From Flectonema sp. DT1601 (taxonomy: Eukaryota > Euglenozoa > Diplonemea > Diplonemida > Diplonemidae): a stretch of DNA of 64,000 nucleotides. Where the stretch lies: positions 310,001-374,000 of the forward strand of contig OZ025841.1 of the NCBI GenBank assembly GCA_964019425.1, written 5' to 3'. Shown piece by piece: positions 61,589-64,000 of this stretch; position 1 is the stretch's first letter, and the number at the start of each line of letters is the position of its first letter. Below the pieces are notes generated by a model, which was not told the DNA's origin, searched no databases, and was given only the letters and a program-made list of their open reading frames with translations. The position numbers were made by a program, and so were the translations under genes.

Positions 61589-63670
61589 TTACAACATAAT
61601 AACAACACCGACAACTATAAACATAATTAATGTTTCTAAGGTACTCCTGGAAGCCGATTCACATTTAAAGCTATGAATCGAAGGTTTTGAAGCCAACCTA
61701 TTCACACCGTGATATGATAGATCTGGTGAACCACTCCAAGCAAGTAAAGTATAAACATCCTCTTCTATAAATACAGCAGGGCTTGTTGAGTGAACAACCA
61801 CAGTTCGAATCCCACTGTCGACTGATGTGTGTAATACCGTAAAGAACGAATCAATGCTGTAAGATCCAACCGATCCCGTTTGGAGGAGTCGTTCTTGAAC
61901 AGTTCCGTTACTAAAAAAGAAAATAGTTTGCGAGTTTTCCATAGCTCTAGATCCGTGTATATAGTTGCTTGATGACTTACCAAGTGCTAACCAATTATCA
62001 GTTCGGTATTTCACAGTCACAGTTTGATCAGTGTTACGAGAGGTTGACACACTGTGAATAGTAATGCCCGCAATAGAGTAGTCGAATTTTAATACTTTTT
62101 CTGTATTTTTACATCCGATTTCTGAGTGAAAAGTTGTTGTATTCACTCGACATCCATCTGCTGATCCAAAATCAATTTTTTCAAGCGGAACATACGACTG
62201 TGTTGGTGACGGTGATGTTTTTTCACCTATAGCTGTATTCGTATAGTCTATGCCTCCGTCACAAGATGCGAGTCCGCACATTGCTGAATTCATAACTTTT
62301 GGATATACCAACACGAATGCCATACACATTTCATCTGGCGTACCAGCACCAAAAGTAACATCATCATCACCATCATTATAAAACTCACAATAGGTGCTCA
62401 AAGTATCACCTGGGTTTAGAGTAGCTGATGAAGCAATCTCATGCTGTAAATTAAAATCGTAATAATCTGACCGTCCAAGATCTGTAAGTTTCTTACCATT
62501 GCGATGATGTTCTAGTCTAATTCTCTTACCAATATTGTGCATGTGAAGGAATATATTTATAACTGTTACTGATTGAGTAAATCTACTAGTGCAACTACTA
62601 AGGCAATCAACTTGGTATGATGTTGTTGTGTTCGGTTTTATACCACTACTTAGACGTGATAGTGCTACAAGAGGATCACCAACCCATAACACTTGAGCTT
62701 CATGAAGACGTGGAATAGATGTCACTTGCATTGTAATATAACTATTGTCAGTCACGGTTAACAGCGCAGGGTTGTCATAATGAAATTCCATACTGAAGTA
62801 TCGAGAGCCGTCTTTTCCACCAACAGGAAGACCAGCTTCTGCTGGCAGATGTAACCTGTTTCCACCCACAGCCCATGCGTATACCAATTCTCTACAGGGA
62901 TTATTACCACATGCGCGAGCTACACCCAACTGAGACGGTCTTTCAGAACACGCATACAGTAGGACATGATGAGGGTCATAGCCACCATTTTCAATTGGCA
63001 CAGTTGCCATACTCGTCGCATGATATGTTTGAGTTTCCATTTCTGGAAAAATATCAACAATATCGAATTCCTGACAAGCATAAAGAGTTCTCTTTGCGGG
63101 TAATTTATAATTATTTATTTTGAATACAACTTCCGTCTCTCCCTCCTTTCCAATAGATTTCGGGAGTTCGATAAAAGGTATTCCTACTGGTACACGAGAA
63201 GTTACATGATAGCTTAACTCACTTGATAAACCATATGCAAGCACTACTCTTGTCATTCCAGGTTCGATACTACGGTCAGTTGTGAAATCTGTTGCTTGTA
63301 ATTTCCGAGTTAGTGTAGTGGTTGTTTTACCATTTGATTGTGAATAGGTTTGTAGTTTCCAGTCGGATTCTCCTGAGCAACTGTCAAGTTTTGGTATGAC
63401 TCGTTCACTTGTTGTAAACATGTCTTTTATAATACCGTTTGAAATTACTGCGATGTCTGATCCAAGCATTCCTCCACTACTCGATTCTCCTATACCAAAA
63501 CCAATCCATCCTTCAGTCGCAACCGTCAACTTTAACTCGATTTTATCATTCTTTACTTCCCAACAGATCTTATAATCAGCAGGCTTACTTAGTTTGTATT
63601 CCCTGCAGGTTAGTTCTCCGTGAATACAAACTATTATTGCTAAAAGTATTATTCCCACTAATCGTTTCAT
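61589..63670 (-). CDS. DOMON / copper type II ascorbate-dependent monooxygenase, paralogue 2
   Basis: 693 aa, with the same order of parts as paralogue 1 at 56255-58321: signal peptide (1-18), DOMON domain (GWIGFGIGESSSGGMLGSD near residue 55), HH near 234 (DPHHVLLYAC), HMH near 376 (FLHMHNIGKRI) and the axial Met near 448 (DEMCMAF). A second DOMON-like region (DNWLALGKSSSNYIHGS) and a C-terminal hydrophobic helix follow. The copper ligands are conserved, so it should be active. The two paralogues differ throughout, most strongly after the oxygenase core, so the duplication is old. They lie 3.3 kb apart on one strand. The product is presumably secreted or membrane-anchored; the substrate is unknown. 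Confidence 0.9.
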   Translation of the reverse strand: MKRLVGIILLAIIVCIHGELTCREYKLSKPADYKICWEVKNDKIELKLTVATEGWIGFGIGESSSGGMLGSDIAVISNGIIKDMFTTSERVIPKLDSCSGESDWKLQTYSQSNGKTTTTLTRKLQATDFTTDRSIEPGMTRVVLAYGLSSELSYHVTSRVPVGIPFIELPKSIGKEGETEVVFKINNYKLPAKRTLYACQEFDIVDIFPEMETQTYHATSMATVPIENGGYDPHHVLLYACSERPSQLGVARACGNNPCRELVYAWAVGGNRLHLPAEAGLPVGGKDGSRYFSMEFHYDNPALLTVTDNSYITMQVTSIPRLHEAQVLWVGDPLVALSRLSSGIKPNTTTSYQVDCLSSCTSRFTQSVTVINIFLHMHNIGKRIRLEHHRNGKKLTDLGRSDYYDFNLQHEIASSATLNPGDTLSTYCEFYNDGDDDVTFGAGTPDEMCMAFVLVYPKVMNSAMCGLASCDGGIDYTNTAIGEKTSPSPTQSYVPLEKIDFGSADGCRVNTTTFHSEIGCKNTEKVLKFDYSIAGITIHSVSTSRNTDQTVTVKYRTDNWLALGKSSSNYIHGSRAMENSQTIFFFSNGTVQERLLQTGSVGSYSIDSFFTVLHTSVDSGIRTVVVHSTSPAVFIEEDVYTLLAWSGSPDLSYHGVNRLASKPSIHSFKCESASRSTLETLIMFIVVGVVIML

Positions 63671-64000
63671 AATATTTTTTTTTTATTTTTTTTTATTCTG
63701 GTGAAGATAAGAAAGTAACCCCATCGCATGTATTTATTTTATTTATTTACCAAGGGTAACAGTGAGACAAAACAAATGACTACCTAAACTCATCGCCCGC
63801 GTGAGCAGACAGCGTTAGAGACTGTTGATAACAACATATTATGATACTGAACCGTGAAGGAATTTATTTGTTAACAGATAATATACTAAATAACTGCACA
63901 AACGAACGACCAGACAAACAAAAACAAACAAACAAGTTCAAGCAGCAGCAGAAGGGACAAGTAAGATAAGATTGCAAGTCGTCGTTGAGGTTATTATTAT
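63671..64000. other. upstream region of the last gene
   Basis: Starts with an A-rich leader on the coding strand and a possible acceptor (pyrimidine run then CCAG near 63697). The rest, to the window end, shows no gene. Confidence 0.45.

Noticed and set aside
1-64000. CRISPR arrays, bacterial operons or contamination
   Set aside because: There are no regular repeat-spacer units. Introns, the WD40/PPR/CSB proteins and eukaryotic rRNA ends show a eukaryotic nuclear sequence; the prokaryotic-type YeeE gene shares host spacing and composition.

Overview
This is a stretch of nuclear DNA from a gene-dense, intron-poor protist. Every protein gene I can support (27, including two tentative small ones) is read from the minus strand. 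They are closely spaced, and most start codons are preceded on the coding strand by a pyrimidine run and an AG. This looks like a directional gene cluster of the Euglenozoa type (kinetoplastids, diplonemids and relatives), with trans-splice acceptors. The assignment is inference: no spliced leader RNA could be confirmed. Conventional GT..AG introns also occur (about 39 to 90 bases, often starting GTATGT), mostly near gene ends, and several hide terminal exons. Homopolymer A/T runs are very common between genes, and several genes carry a pure poly(A) run directly before the ATG.

Layout. 0-7 kb: a conserved protein of unknown function and an ERCC6/CSB-type SNF2 ATPase. 7.25-9.06 kb: a DNA element with about 190-base inverted ends. 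9-13 kb: a coiled-coil protein with a CxxC pair, a small unknown protein, and an articulin/alveolin-like protein. 13.7-17.8 kb: two near-identical phosphoglucomutase genes with a patch of divergence. 18.3-20.1 kb: small spliced genes and a UBTD-like protein. 20.3-42.7 kb: a membrane FKBP-cyclophilin fusion, a GAF protein, a 2,161-residue WD40/coiled-coil protein, a Tudor/TPR-like protein, a PPR protein, a J-domain/AlgH fusion, a coiled-coil protein with RLYN repeats, a DUF423 membrane protein, a 769-base inverted-repeat element carrying a tRNA-like sequence, and two unknown proteins. 42.7-48 kb: gene-poor, with a very divergent 3' half of a large-subunit rRNA. 48-53.4 kb: a CCCH zinc-finger protein with two NTF2-like domains, a ZNF598/Hel2-IMPACT fusion, and a YeeE/YedE sulfur transporter. 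53.4-64 kb: tandem repeats, blocks resembling the rRNA locus, dispersed hairpin repeats, and two paralogous DOMON/copper monooxygenases.

Links between genes. Several products fit a flagellated cell with an elaborate cytoskeleton (long coiled coils, articulin-like repeats). Others serve information processing: transcription-coupled repair, ribosome-collision response, mRNA binding and organellar RNA. No functional operon is evident; neighbours share strand rather than pathway. The most notable items are the domain fusions, the gene-conversion mosaic in phosphoglucomutase, and the divergent rRNA-like blocks lying among protein genes.
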